Positions 20,366 to 31,577 of a stretch of 64,000 nucleotides of DNA are shown piece by piece. The stretch covers positions 3,286,001 to 3,350,000 of the forward strand of contig JAPFFF010000013.1 of the NCBI GenBank assembly GCA_039105265.1, in the 5' to 3' direction. The translations under genes and the position numbers were made by a program. How positions within the stretch are numbered: position 1 is the first letter of the stretch; each line of letters opens with the position of its first letter. The notes below the pieces were generated by a model. It saw only the letters and a program-made list of their open reading frames with translations. It searched no databases and was not told the origin of the DNA. This stretch comes from Tritrichomonas musculus (Eukaryota > Parabasalia > Tritrichomonadida > Tritrichomonadidae).

Positions 20366-22468
20366 ATGAATATTTTCTACTTTTTACTTATCAATATATA
20401 CATACAGTTGACGTCTTGTAATGAAAATTCTACTTGCAATTTCAACGAACCCAAACGAATTGTTAAGCTTGTTCAAAAAATATCAAGTCCTTTAAAAAGC
20501 CTTTCAAACAAATTAGCCAAGCAGCATGATATAGCTGCAGATCTTGACATTGATTTAAGCGATGAAGGAATAGACATTAATGTCTATTTTTATGAAGCCT
20601 TTGCTTTCGAAATTATTTTTGTTGTTTTATTTCTCTTTTTCTTGCTTTACTTTCTAATATTTTGTTTATGTAATATATGTCATTGCTGTCGCTCAAAAAA
20701 CTCAAAGAAGCCAAGTATTGCGTTAACTCTTTTCCATTTTATCGGAATTATAATCTTACTTTTAACTGGCGTTTTGTTAATATTTTCTTCCCGAATCTTT
20801 ATTAAAGTAATCGAAAATATTAAAAGTTTTCCAGCAGATATCAATGGTGAAATTGATAGCATATTTGGACAAATCAATGCCACTTGCTACAATACATTCA
20901 ATCTTATCGAGAAAAAAGTCGAAAACTTTACTCTTTATCTAACAAACTTTTCCGATTGGATGAGTGCGTCAAATACTGATAATATCAACAAAGCAAACGA
21001 GGCCAGTCAATTAACTGTCAGTTATAACGATACATTTGGTAATGAATCTGGTGACTACATGACCAATTATACCTCAATTTTACAATTGGCCACTGATAAG
21101 CCTGTTGAAGATGAATTGCTAACAAAAATTGAAAATTTGAATAAAACGAGGCAACCGTCGATAACCGCCATCATAGAAACCATTGATTCATTTCTCGATT
21201 CAAGTCAGACTATTGCAAGCACAGTAGAATCAATTAAAGAGACAAATAAAAATTCAATTGATTCGATTAAGGTCAAAATAAACGGTTTCAAGGCCAATAA
21301 TTTGAATGAAGAGATGACAAAAGTCCAGGAAAGCATTTCTGACAGCCGCCTTGATTTGCAGCAAATTGAAGATCTGAGTGACACTTTTTCTCCATATGTG
21401 AAGATTGTTCCTTATGTGATTGCCGGCCTGACACTTTTTGTAGCGGTTATTTTCGCTGCAATTTTCTGTTGCCGCAACTGCTTCTCGCGGTGCTGTGCGT
21501 GCAGCTTCCCTCTCTTTGGATTTATTCTGTGCCTGGTGATCGTCCTTCCAGGCGCCATTTTTGCGATCTTGTTCGTCCTCCTCACAGACCTCTGCCCCGA
21601 CCTCGAGTCTGCGATACACGGACTAGCCTTCGAGAAGGATAAAAAAGAAAAGGTTTATTTGAAAAAGTTCAACTTTTTCAATGGTGCCGATAAAAGGTCT
21701 CACAATTCCATTCAAATTAGATCAACAGGCAATTCAATAAAGAACTTGACTGATCTCCTCCTCTGCCCAAGCAACACGCCTCTTCTCGACCTGCTTGAGA
21801 TTGGCTTTGATCCTGATTCGGTCATTGATGATTTCGGCGCAACTGCATCCGACGGTTTTTCGGTTTTTGAGATTGATGAATTGAGGTCTAAATTTAACAC
21901 TTTTGCCGACGGTTTTGACGCCGATAGAAATATTCAAGCAAGCTACATCCTGCGCGATTACAAGCCAACACTGAGCGAGGTCCAACAAGAACTTGGCGAG
22001 TCCGCTTCAAGTCAGGTTGCCTCGATGGAGGCGCTGATTGCCGGCAAGGACGATGAGATACAAAAAGTGCGGGACCTGATGAAAAGTGTCATTGGATTTG
22101 GGACGACAATTGTGCCGGAAGTGGCAGTCGTCCAGAACGAGACACTTTATGTAGTTGACCGTTTAATTGGTGAAGCAAAAAGTGGCATTAATGATGAACT
22201 TGATTTAATAACGTGTCGACCGTTTAGATGCGCTTATTCGCCTTTCAAAAATTTGGTCTGTGTCGACTTTTTGACTGGAGTGGCAATCTGGATTGTCGCA
22301 ATGATCATCAGCATGCTCGGAGTCTTCATCCTATCGATAACCGTCTGCTTAAGAAGGAAGTCGATGAAGTCGCCAAAAGTGAAGAACAACGAGTCTAGCT
22401 CTGACAAGTCAATCGAGGAGTTCGAAGATAAAAAGAAGAAGAAGAAATCAAAAAGTGACGACGAATAA
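20366..22468 (+). CDS. Prominin-like five-pass membrane protein
   Basis: About 700 residues from the ATG at 20366, which opens a hydrophobic signal peptide. Hydropathy shows a short outer segment, TM1 (about 79-101), a Cys-rich inner stretch (CLCNICHCC), TM2 (119-141), a 200-residue outer loop with several N-glycosylation sites, TM3 (345-368), another Cys-rich inner stretch (CCRNCFSRCCAC), TM4 (381-406), a second large outer loop with Cys, TM5 (about 634-657), and a Lys/Ser/Glu tail. This order is that of prominins, which shape membrane protrusions and bind cholesterol; the Cys clusters may be palmitoylated. The match is by topology; I see no diagnostic prominin sequence motif. Codon use becomes GC-richer in the second half. 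Confidence 0.6.
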   Translation: MNIFYFLLINIYIQLTSCNENSTCNFNEPKRIVKLVQKISSPLKSLSNKLAKQHDIAADLDIDLSDEGIDINVYFYEAFAFEIIFVVLFLFFLLYFLIFCLCNICHCCRSKNSKKPSIALTLFHFIGIIILLLTGVLLIFSSRIFIKVIENIKSFPADINGEIDSIFGQINATCYNTFNLIEKKVENFTLYLTNFSDWMSASNTDNINKANEASQLTVSYNDTFGNESGDYMTNYTSILQLATDKPVEDELLTKIENLNKTRQPSITAIIETIDSFLDSSQTIASTVESIKETNKNSIDSIKVKINGFKANNLNEEMTKVQESISDSRLDLQQIEDLSDTFSPYVKIVPYVIAGLTLFVAVIFAAIFCCRNCFSRCCACSFPLFGFILCLVIVLPGAIFAILFVLLTDLCPDLESAIHGLAFEKDKKEKVYLKKFNFFNGADKRSHNSIQIRSTGNSIKNLTDLLLCPSNTPLLDLLEIGFDPDSVIDDFGATASDGFSVFEIDELRSKFNTFADGFDADRNIQASYILRDYKPTLSEVQQELGESASSQVASMEALIAGKDDEIQKVRDLMKSVIGFGTTIVPEVAVVQNETLYVVDRLIGEAKSGINDELDLITCRPFRCAYSPFKNLVCVDFLTGVAIWIVAMIISMLGVFILSITVCLRRKSMKSPKVKNNESSSDKSIEEFEDKKKKKKSKSDDE

Positions 22469-22551
22469 GAAAGAAGTGAATGTCTTTTGTAGTTTATTTG
22501 TTGGCTTTAAAATAGAAATAAGTTTTTTGTTTATTAAAAATGAACTGTTAC

Positions 22552-22588
<37 letters not shown>

Positions 22589-22943
22589 TTAGGAACAGAA
22601 TGTTTTTTATACTATAGTTTATCTTTACAAATATTAACTTAATGGTTCTCTCTGTGATAAGATAAAAGGTATCATTGGTAAAATATTGATAATTATTAAT
22701 ATTAGAGAAAGTTTGTTGATTTTTGATTTTATTATCAATGATAAATATATGATTATTAATACATTGTATGGTAAACCTTTCTTTTTCATTACTTTATGAT
22801 ATCAGTGCACCAAAGATTATAATATTTATGAAAGATTAGCTTTAATTTTCAAATTTAAAAAAAAAAAATAAAAAGATAAGATAATATATGTTTGTTTTTA
22901 TCATCAGATATATGAAAAATAATAGTATCTTCATTTATTTTTT
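22469..22943. other. AT-rich intergenic with 30-base T tract
   Basis: A T30 run occupies 22554-22583, the same length as the one at 609-638. No gene is seen. It separates two converging genes. Confidence 0.6.
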
Positions 22944-23309
22944 CTAATTATCATTATTATCAAAAAGTGATTTAGGATTGCTATCAATGAATAGATCATC
23001 AAGTATATATGGTTCTTCTGGAATTTTAATCTGTAAAATGTCATTTTTATCATCAAATAATGAATTATTTAATAATGATAAATTTTCATCTGCCATAAAA
23101 GTAATATCATTGAATGATTCATTCTGTAGTATTTTTTCTATTGATTGATTTTCCTTCTTTTCTGGTTTTGATGATATTTTTATCTCATCTAAGATATTAT
23201 TTTCATTAATAATTTTCTCATCTGAATCTAGTTCGATAGTAATTATTTGGTCATCGGTAATAACAGTGAATGCTCTGATTTTTTTCCATTCATGTCCACG
23301 TCTTCCCAT
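22944..23309 (-). CDS. Small acidic protein, 121 residues
   Basis: The frame starts at ATG 23307-23309 with MGRRGHEWKKIRAFTV and runs into Asp/Glu/Asn-rich sequence ending SLFDNNDN. The family is unknown to me. The basic, aromatic first 15 residues followed by an acidic tail might suit a nuclear or regulatory role, but nothing proves it. Two TCA words (TTCACTTTTTC, TTCAG) lie 10-25 nt upstream on the minus strand and could be an initiator. It is flanked by long non-coding DNA. Confidence 0.5.
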   Translation of the reverse strand: MGRRGHEWKKIRAFTVITDDQIITIELDSDEKIINENNILDEIKISSKPEKKENQSIEKILQNESFNDITFMADENLSLLNNSLFDDKNDILQIKIPEEPYILDDLFIDSNPKSLFDNNDN

Positions 23310-23764
23310 TTTCACACTGAAAAAGTGAACTCAACAAGCTTTTTGAATAAAACAAAATCTGATAAATTTTAGTTCCAAATGCTAATTAATTCATATGACA
23401 CAATAAGGAATCTAAATAATCAATATAAAAAAATAAATTATTTATTTTCGTTTTAAATAAATTGAATGTGTTTTATTTTTATCCTGAACGGTTAATGTCA
23501 ATTTTGACCTTGTATCGTACTTCATATAAATCAGTCATATAAAATACATTTAAAATCAAAAGAATATAAAAAACGTTTTTGTACAAATTATTCTTTTAGT
23601 AATTATTTTAATTAAAGCCAGATTTAGGCTTTATGACAAACTTTTGAACAAATTTATGATTTATTCATTTTTTGTAAGTTGGATTGGCTTTTTTCATAAA
23701 CTTTAATGAGAAATCATTAACAAATAAAAGCAAACTTCATAATTGTTCTTGAAAAAAAAAATTT
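23310..23764. other. AT-rich region, no gene
   Basis: Between the small acidic gene and the last recognisable ankyrin unit. No coding similarity is seen; it may be the eroded 3' end of the ankyrin pseudogene. Confidence 0.5.
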
Positions 23765-25253
23765 CATTTTCAACATTTGTATTGATATCTTTATGTTTTA
23801 ATAAAAGCGATATTATTTCAATATTTTCATTTTCAACTGCTTCTTGTAATGGTGTTTTCTCATTTAATCAATTAAACAAAATCTTATTAAAATAATTTAA
23901 TATGAAATTCCATTTAAATCTTGTTAATCAAAATACCATTAAAATTTTATTATTTTTAAAACGGCATTTAAATCATTTCAATTGAGAACTAAATGAAAAC
24001 AATTGCTTTTTTTTGAATTGATTTTTCATTAACGTTTATTCCTTTCTTTTTTAATAAAGTTGAACAGTTTTAACATCTTGGTTCTCAACAGCCAAGTAGA
24101 GCGGTGTTTAATCAGACAAAAAAAATTATTCAAAACATTATTCAAAAAAAAAATCAGTTGATTTAAAATGAAGTAGTTCTTGTTTTCATTAAAATATTTG
24201 CTTTAGAATGTAATTCAAAATAAGATGATTTAACTAAATGAAGAAAAAGAAATTCAAACTAAATAAAAAGCAAAGTTAAAATTGTATGAAAAAGTGAAAG
24301 TTTAAATAAGTTTAGCGTTATCATCAATGTCTTCTACTGATAATTTAAGTTCAATGATTTCAATATTTTGTTTTTCAACTGCAATGTACAATGGTGTCCT
24401 TTGAGGAAAAAGAAATTAAAGCTTCATTTAATAGAAAATGTTTGAATTTCATCAAAAAAAAAAATTTTTTTTTCAAAATTTGATAAAAAAAAAATGATTT
24501 TTTTAATGTAATTAAAAAAGACTTGTGTTTGAATTTCATTAAAATATTGAAGGTGGAATGTAATTAAAATGCTTTATTTTGTAATATTATTGAATTTTTT
24601 AAATAGAAATGGAATGAAAAAGCTAATAAAAACTCTATTATAAATATTGTATCTTGGAAATGAAATTAAACAAAAAGTTTCATTAAATTGTATGAAAGAA
24701 GATTAGTTTCAAATGCTTTTAAGATTAACATCAGTTCCATCGTGTGCCAATAAAAGTTTAACAATGTCAGGATTGTTTTTTCAATAACATCATGAAAAGA
24801 AATTTCATCAAAAACAAACGTTTGTAAATAGAATTAAACATCAATTTCCAAACTAAATTCGAATTTGCATTTAAAATATCATTAAATAAACTGAATTGTA
24901 AATTATATTCATCGAAATAAATTGAAATCGTATTTAAACAAAAAAATGGAAATACTTTTTGCATTCAAATCAATTTTTGGGTATGTTAATAACAGCCTAA
25001 CCATTTCAATGGCCCCTTTTTCTACTGCAAGATACAATAAAGTTTTATAAGAACGAATGAACTAGAAATTTCATTTAAAAAAATGATTCAAAACTTGATA
25101 AAAATTTTTTTGATTTGAAATTTGATTAAAAAAAGATGAATATTACATTTTGTAACCACATTAAATTTTTAATATAAAAAAAACTTTATTTAAATGCAAA
25201 CAAAATTAAAATTGAATTCAAAAATATTGATTTGATAATTTTCAGCGTATTAA

Positions 25254-26056
25254 GGTAAAAATGCCATACGTTAAAAATTGAGAAAGAGTATGTTAAATAT
25301 TTAAGAAAATCACCTTTCCAGAAAAAGTTTAAATTTCAATATATGTCAGATTTGAATTTCTGAACTTTATAAAATATTTTTATATTCAATTTAAAATAAA
25401 AATTTTATAATTGAATTTTTCAATTATAAATTTAGCATATTAACTTTTTCAATTAATATCTGAACCAAAAAAGGTTTTAGATTTATATTCGAATTATTAT
25501 AAAGAAGAGAAAGATTATGTAATTTATATTTAATTTCAAAATATAATATCAATAATTATCTCAAAAATTTTACTGAATTATAAAAAAAGGTAGTAATGGA
25601 AAAATAAATTTACAAAGAATTTGATAAGATTCGTTTCTTCTTATAAAATATTGATTTTATTTCTATGAAAAATGCGACTTTGCCATTAAAGTTAATTCTT
25701 TTATCGTTTTCGTAATATTAAAATAATATTATTTGTAAAAAACTGTAAACAAAGAAAAATTTTGTCATATGTGCGATGAAAACTCCTTACCAATTTATCC
25801 CCATCAATAATATAACAAATTTTTTTTTGTTGAGATATAATTTGAAAATATAAAATACTAAATTGATTTATGTCCATATAATCAGCAAATTCAGTGAAAT
25901 CAAAACAAATTGGGCTTTTTTGGGAGTGGAATTAAAAGTATTTGTTAATAAAAAATGTTTTCTTTAATGAAAAACACGAAAATGATTTTACTTAACATGT
26001 CACAATAAATAGTGTCAAAAAATAAAAGCGGTTGCTTAACGTATGACATTTTTACC
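25254..26056. mobile_element. TTAA-flanked MITE H inside the ankyrin pseudogene
   Basis: Inverted repeats of 21 bp with one mismatch begin GGTAAAAATG(C/T)CATACG, with TTAA on both outer sides (25250-25253 and 26057-26060). Removing the element and one TTAA joins DIV to NTLKIIKS in one ankyrin reading frame, which supports a precise insertion. TTAA target repeats suggest piggyBac-like transposition, but a TA repeat with AGGT ends (Tc1/mariner) fits the same bases. No transposase is encoded in 803 bp. Confidence 0.85.
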
Positions 26057-26082
26057 TTAACAATATCAGCTGGCTCATCTTT

Positions 26083-26083
<1 letters not shown>

Positions 26084-26125
<42 letters not shown>
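26084..26125 (+). repeat. 42-base A tract
   Basis: A pure A run, 42 bases in this assembly, adjoining the ankyrin unit split by element H. No retroelement sequence precedes it. Confidence 0.9.
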
Positions 26126-26126
<1 letters not shown>

Positions 26127-26235
26127 AAGAAAACTAACGCGCGATATAATCATAAATCATTTAATAAACTATAATCATTGAACATACATAAATGTTTTTT
26201 GTATTTTGAAATTCAATTAATAATTAATATCATTT

Positions 26236-26274
26236 AATGACAACTTTTTGAGCTTTGCTCAAAAAGTTGTCATT
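26236..26274. repeat. Hairpin 1, ACTTTTTGAGC family
   Basis: An 18-bp perfect stem (AATGACAACTTTTTGAGC) with a 3-nt loop TTT. It is the first of three hairpins of one sequence family within 290 bp. Confidence 0.92.
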
Positions 26275-26369
26275 CTTGAGATCTATTAGGTATAATATTT
26301 CATTTGTTTTCTTCATGAAAGTTGATTTATGTAAGTTTTGAAAAGAAATCAAATTTGAAAATAATAAAG

Positions 26370-26402
26370 GGACACTTTTTGAGCTTCGCTCAAAAAGTGT
26401 CC
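26370..26402. repeat. Hairpin 2, ACTTTTTGAGC family
   Basis: A 15-bp perfect stem, GGACACTTTTTGAGC and its complement, with loop TTC. Confidence 0.92.
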
Positions 26403-26490
26403 AAGCATAAGATTCATTTCGGTTATGTAATAACTTGGTTATAGCTGGTTTTGATGTTTGAATATCTGATTTGAAGAAATTGCAAGAAAC

Positions 26491-26521
26491 GACACTTTTT
26501 GAGCGAAGCTCAAAAAGTGTC
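26491..26521. repeat. Hairpin 3, ACTTTTTGAGC family
   Basis: A 14-bp perfect stem, GACACTTTTTGAGC and its complement, with loop GAA, the complement of hairpin 2's loop. It is therefore the same hairpin in the opposite orientation. Confidence 0.92.
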
Positions 26522-28830
26522 TATGCTTTAGATAATAATGGCATAATAATATATTTTTCTTTCAAGAACATTGTTCTATTTTAAGCAAGTATTCTATAAA
26601 AACAAACGATTAAAATAAATAGAAAAATAATTGAGGGTCAATTTGGTTTCTCTTGTCATAAACATTTTGCATCAAAAAGTTATTTTATTTTTTATCTTTA
26701 AGAAAAAGTTATGTTTTATTTTTTGCTCCAAGAAAAAGTTCATGATTATTTTTCACTCTATCAAATTGTGGAAACTTTTTGACCGAAAAAAAATCAAAAT
26801 AAACAAAAAAAAATTAAATATACTATATGAAAACATCGACAAGGTATGAATAGTCATAACGACGCAAATCAAATATTACTGACTTATTGATGAGATTGTC
26901 ATGCAAAAAAGCAAAATTGTAGTATTTGATACTTGGATAAAAAACGTTATAAAATCCAACTTCAACTCTTTTTAATAACTTGTCATTGATGGAGTTAGCT
27001 GTTTCATTGTGATGACATTTGATTGCTTCAATAAAAGATTCTTCGTAATTGTCATCTTTTGGCAGTATATGATTTTCAATAAGGAATTGAATGACTTCTG
27101 AATTTTGACTATGAACTGAATAAAGTCAAATGTAAGGTGAAAATTTGGCCTTGTTCTCATAAAGGTATTTCAAAATTTGAATTGATCCAAAGAAAGCTGC
27201 ATATTCAGTCAGTAAAAATCTTCGATTTACCAAGAATTTGTTTGTCACATATATTGATGGATCAAATCGTGTTGAAAATGAAATTTCGGTTTTTTTAACA
27301 AATGATGTGAACTCATCTATTGAATCATTTTGAATTTACCGGCAGATATAACTGTCATTTTCACCAATTTTCCGATTTTCTTCATGTTTTTCTTCTGGAA
27401 TTTGATCTGATATTTCCTTAACAATTTCATCGTTATGAAAGATGGGTTCAGATTTGAAATAACGTATTTTTTTCATTTTAAAATAAATCTATCTTATTAT
27501 ATTTTCATTTTTTTAATAAACATTTTTAAATAATAAAATAGTTATACATTTCTTTATATTTCTTTATATTTTAATGTAAAAAGAAAGATCTAATGCATTT
27601 ATCTAATCATTTAAAAATTTATCGATTTCGGACTATATTCATAATATAAAATAATATATAAATTAAACAACTTATATTTTTATTAATTTTTCGAAATATT
27701 GTTTATTAACAGAGATAAATGTATAATATATCAAAAAATGGGAGAAAATTGTTTTTGTTTTTTCTCTTTGAATCTTGGATATATTTATATGTTTAAGCAT
27801 TTTAAAAGTATTTAATTTTTTAATATAATATAATCAATTGATTTATTCTAAATTATAGCGATTTAATATTAAGATATAAACTTAATTTTTTTTAGAAATA
27901 ATATTCTCAAAAAGTTAATTTTAAAGTTTATTCTATATACGAAAACCTCCAAAAAAAAGAAAATTTCATTTTAAAAATGCATAATAATAAAATATCAATA
28001 CCAATTATTTTTAAATTTCATATTTAATGTAGAAAATTTAAGTAAAATGGACTATATATAATAATTCATTTCGATGTTTTGAAAAAAATACTCAATATCC
28101 ATTTATTTCCAGACAATTAGAGCAACTATAATATTGTTAATTTGTTTTAAATGAGTTTTTAGAAGTTTCAAATAGAATGATAAATACTATATTTCTCTCA
28201 AAATTTTGAATGATTTTCCTTTCAATTTTATATTTTAAGATTAAAATATGATTATCTTTAAATATAAATAAATATTTAATAATCGTATCGGTGTAATTAA
28301 AGATAATCTTATATAATTAAACATATCATAATATGATTAAATAAAAAACCTATTAAGTCCCAAAAAGTCCCAGCATATTGAGTCGGGACCCATCTGTTAT
28401 GAAACGGTTTGATTTCATTGAAAAAGTGCTCAGGATATTTCTCAATTTTGTGACTCATCATTATAAGAGCAATTGATTCATTAATTGTAATAAAGTTATT
28501 TTTGATTAAAAATAGAAAAATTCTATTGTTGCCCTTGAAAATGTTGAAATTTTCGAAATTTGAAAATTTTTTAGTAATTTGATCTTTTAAATTGAGTAAA
28601 ATATTTTCCATTTTTTCGAAAAAAGTTGGGGAACGATGATAATTATTCGATATTTTCAAAAGTAAATAGAGGATTGGTTTGAGATTATATCTCAAAGCTT
28701 CATCATCAAATGATTTCGACAAATTTTGATAAAGCTACTCAACGTTTTCTGAATTATTAATATAATCAATAAAAATGCTTTGTATTGATTTCATATTCTC
28801 CAAATATGTTTGAACTTCAATTTTCGTTAA

Positions 28831-30008
28831 AATATCAAAAATTATTTTGAATCAATTTTTTTCACCTTATTTTGACCTAAAATTATGAAACTGATTCATT
28901 TATTATTATATCATAATTTCTCAATCTTTTTATTAACAAAATGAATACTGACAAAATATTAATGTCCACATATATAAGTATTTTTGCTATAATCTCAGTG
29001 TTTATTGTTCATGGAGACAGGAATGTCCGTTTTAGCCTAAATAGCTTGTTTTAACTGTTTTTCATTAGATTCTGAGATGCGAATCCATTTTTTGTTCTCA
29101 ATACTAAATCAAATTTTATTATATAAAAGATTTTAAAAAAAAAAAAAAAAACTTATTCAGATCATTTTGAATAAAACTATTATATGAAATTTTCAAAGAA
29201 TATTACATTTGATGTGAACCCTGAGTAGTACAATGTGATCTGTGTAAACAAAGGCAAAAAGAAATTTGATTCAAAATTCATCCTCAAAAGATAATCATAA
29301 AAAAAAGCATACAATGTATATTAAAAGGAGGTAAAGAAGAAACAACTAACTAAACTATGCTACTCTTGTTTTGTTTTCTAAAAGTTGTTTTATTGGCACT
29401 ATCAATGCTACAACTCAAACCTTAATTCCAAAATTTGGCTCAAGAAATTATATATTTAAAAAAAAAAAATTATCATAGATAATAGTTGAAATAAATATCT
29501 TTGAAAATTGAATTCTTGATCCAATAGACATCAATAGTATTGAAATAAATATCTTTCTCCTTTTATTTTGAAACTTGATAATAAATAATAACACTATTTA
29601 AAAGTTTATTTAGACTTATTTGTTTATTGCCAAAACACTGCTTGAAGTTGACATGAAATCTCATCTTCTTTTTTGAAAAAGCGTAGTTTAATATTTTGGA
29701 TGTTTTGTTTAGCTTCCTTAATATATGAAATATTCTGTTTGCGCATCGAGTCATCTTGGTATAGCGTTTCGTTGTTCTTTTATTCAACTTTTTTAATAAT
29801 TATGATCTATCAATTCATCTTAGTCATTCAAATACAATTCATTGATAATTGAACCATTTAATAGATGAATTAGACTTCCTATTTGTGAATATTGGCCAAA
29901 TGTTGTTCTTATATTTCTATTATGATCTCCGCAACATACTATTATTAAAAATGTTGCCAATTGATTTTGCCTGTGTTTTTAATAGGCTTGCTAACATCAA
30001 AGAGAAAG

Positions 30009-30048
<40 letters not shown>

Positions 30049-30072
30049 TAAAAATAAAAAGCATCATATATC
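28831..30072. other. AT-rich gene-poor region
   Basis: No supported gene. Homopolymer A at about 29142-29159 and a T15-A24 block at 30010-30048, which is self-complementary. Short open stretches (29563-29787 minus, 29849-30118 plus) resemble nothing recognisable. Confidence 0.5.
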
Positions 30073-30668
30073 ATCAATTTACCCAAGCGCATATTCATTT
30101 TGGATATTCCAAATTTAATTCTACTTTTCTCAACGAATTAAGCGACTTTACATTAAAATCTCATCCAATTAATACAACTCAGTAAGAAGAAGCGATTTTC
30201 CACTTTGTTTCTTGTTCCAATAGTTCTTATGCTATATCAGATCTAATCTCTACATTTATTTCAGTTTTTGTATCAAAAAATAAGCTATTAAATACAAGGA
30301 ATGCTAAAACACAAACTTTTATTTCATATTTGGCATTGCGAAACTATATACTCAAGTATTCAATTTTAAAAAAAATTTTGATTGTTTATCCATTGATTCT
30401 CAGTACAACATGAAGAATAATTCCATATTATGTTGTGTTTATTTCAACAGTTAATTTTTTGAATATCAGTCTCCCTACTGGGTGCGTATTTGGTCATGGG
30501 GGAACAGCTAAATCGTATACTTTTCTATTGAAAACTGCTGAAAATGAGCTTAATATAAGTTTTCAGAGCAATAAACTTAAAAACGATCAGGGACAAGCCC
30601 TGCAAGCTTTTTATCAAGCTTTTAACCAGTGTATGTCACTCTTGAAATCTGATATTTCAAGTTTTTAA
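30073..30668 (+). pseudogene. Decayed gene of unknown family
   Basis: Plus-strand text with protein-like composition extends over about 600 bp, for example FGYSKFNSTFLNELSDF, then FISYLALRNYILKYS, and a final segment with GCVFGHGGTAKSYTF and QAFYQAFNQCMSLLK. Codon use is unlike the surrounding spacer DNA. The frame is broken more than once and there is no ATG start. I cannot place the family; trichomonad lineage-specific membrane or cyclase-like proteins are one option. Confidence 0.3.
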
Positions 30669-31577
30669 AAAATAATAAATGTAACCATTTTTTTGTTAAA
30701 TTTCAGCAAACAATATATATGAGTATTTTAAAATATTTTTTGAAATATATTAAAAACACTGCTATATACTAAACAATTGTTTGTGAGATATAAGAAAATC
30801 AACTTTGGATATTTTTAAAATATAAATTTAAAAAATTCAGTACATCGGCCAATCGAACTAGAGGCAGAATCAAAAGGAGTATTAACAAATGCGCTAAATG
30901 GGTAAATTAGAATGGAAAATATCTCAAATATTATATTTTCAAAAAATGAAAGTTTTTTATATATCTGAATATCTTTGAGACATATGAATATAATAAGCTT
31001 ATTTTTCAAGATAAAATGCATATATTGGTATAAAAACTATATTATATTAGATTTTTCTTTAAATATATAGTAATAATAATATCTTTTTTTCATCAATCTT
31101 CGTTCAGTGTTTTAAAATTGAAATATATTTAATAATAAAAGTGATAAAAAGCAAATATGATAAATATAAAATAAAAAATTTGATAATTATTAAATATGTT
31201 TATTATGATTTTGATTTATGATTGGGATAATACCACTTTGTGACTAAAAAATCAGAATTAGACTGAGTATTCCTTTTCTGTTCATTAATTATTGTTTTTG
31301 GATTTATCTTGTTTCTGGAATCAAAAGGTCATTTAATCTGCTAGAATGTCATCTCTGCATCAACTTCAGATGTAGAAATTGGAAAGAGCCTTGCTGCAAT
31401 ATTTGCTAGATTAAAACAGAGCTTTTGCATAAATTATACAAAATTACATTAAAACACATTTTGGTTTTTGTTAAAGGTTTTCTATTAATATTCAATAAAC
31501 TCTTTAGTTATTAAGCTTGCCTTTAGTTTTTTTTTTTTAAAAAAAATTTTTTCATTTATTTAAAACCGCATATTTAA
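30669..31577. other. AT-rich intergenic region
   Basis: No gene or clear repeat is recognised beyond homopolymers. Confidence 0.5.

Larger units (their letters stand above)
23765..28830 (-). pseudogene. DUF3447/ankyrin-repeat gene, decayed, with repeated spacers
   Basis: The minus strand retraces a DUF3447-type ankyrin protein. 28310-28830 gives the N-terminal helical part (LKPILYLLLKISNNYHRSP, FEKMENILLNL), close to the intact protein at 59655 (FRSILYLLSKIAKNHHRSQ). After about 820 bp of AT-rich DNA, 26806-27480 gives the DUF3447 part (RKIGENDSYIC, TEYAAFFGSIQILKYL, EAIKCHHNE). Ankyrin units follow on plus coordinates 26061-26084 plus 25215-25249, 24955-25050 (LLYLAVEKGAIEMVRLLL), 24715-24840 (NNPDIVKLLLAHDGTDVN), 24303-24400 (TPLYIAVEKQNIEIIEL), 24035-24112 (ALYLAVENQDVKTVQLL) and 23765-23866 (TPLQEAVENENIEIISLLL). 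In-frame stops occur in the N-terminal part (after NSENVE) and in the DUF3447 part (after SYICR and after FSPYI). Spacers of 120-315 nt separate the ankyrin units and resemble one another. Confidence 0.8.

Noticed and set aside
23765-25250. Ordinary spliceosomal introns between ankyrin repeats
   Set aside because: Junctions lack the GTAYGT donor and ACTAACACACAG-type acceptor known from trichomonads, and several units contain damage. A non-standard process is left open as a finding.
26084-26125. A42 as the tail of a retrotransposed copy
   Set aside because: No LINE, SINE or processed-gene body precedes it and no target repeat flanks it.
30435-30668. Kinesin-like P-loop in GHGGTAKSYTF
   Set aside because: It resembles the kinesin GQTGSGKTYT loop only loosely, lacks the GK[ST] core and has no other motor motifs.
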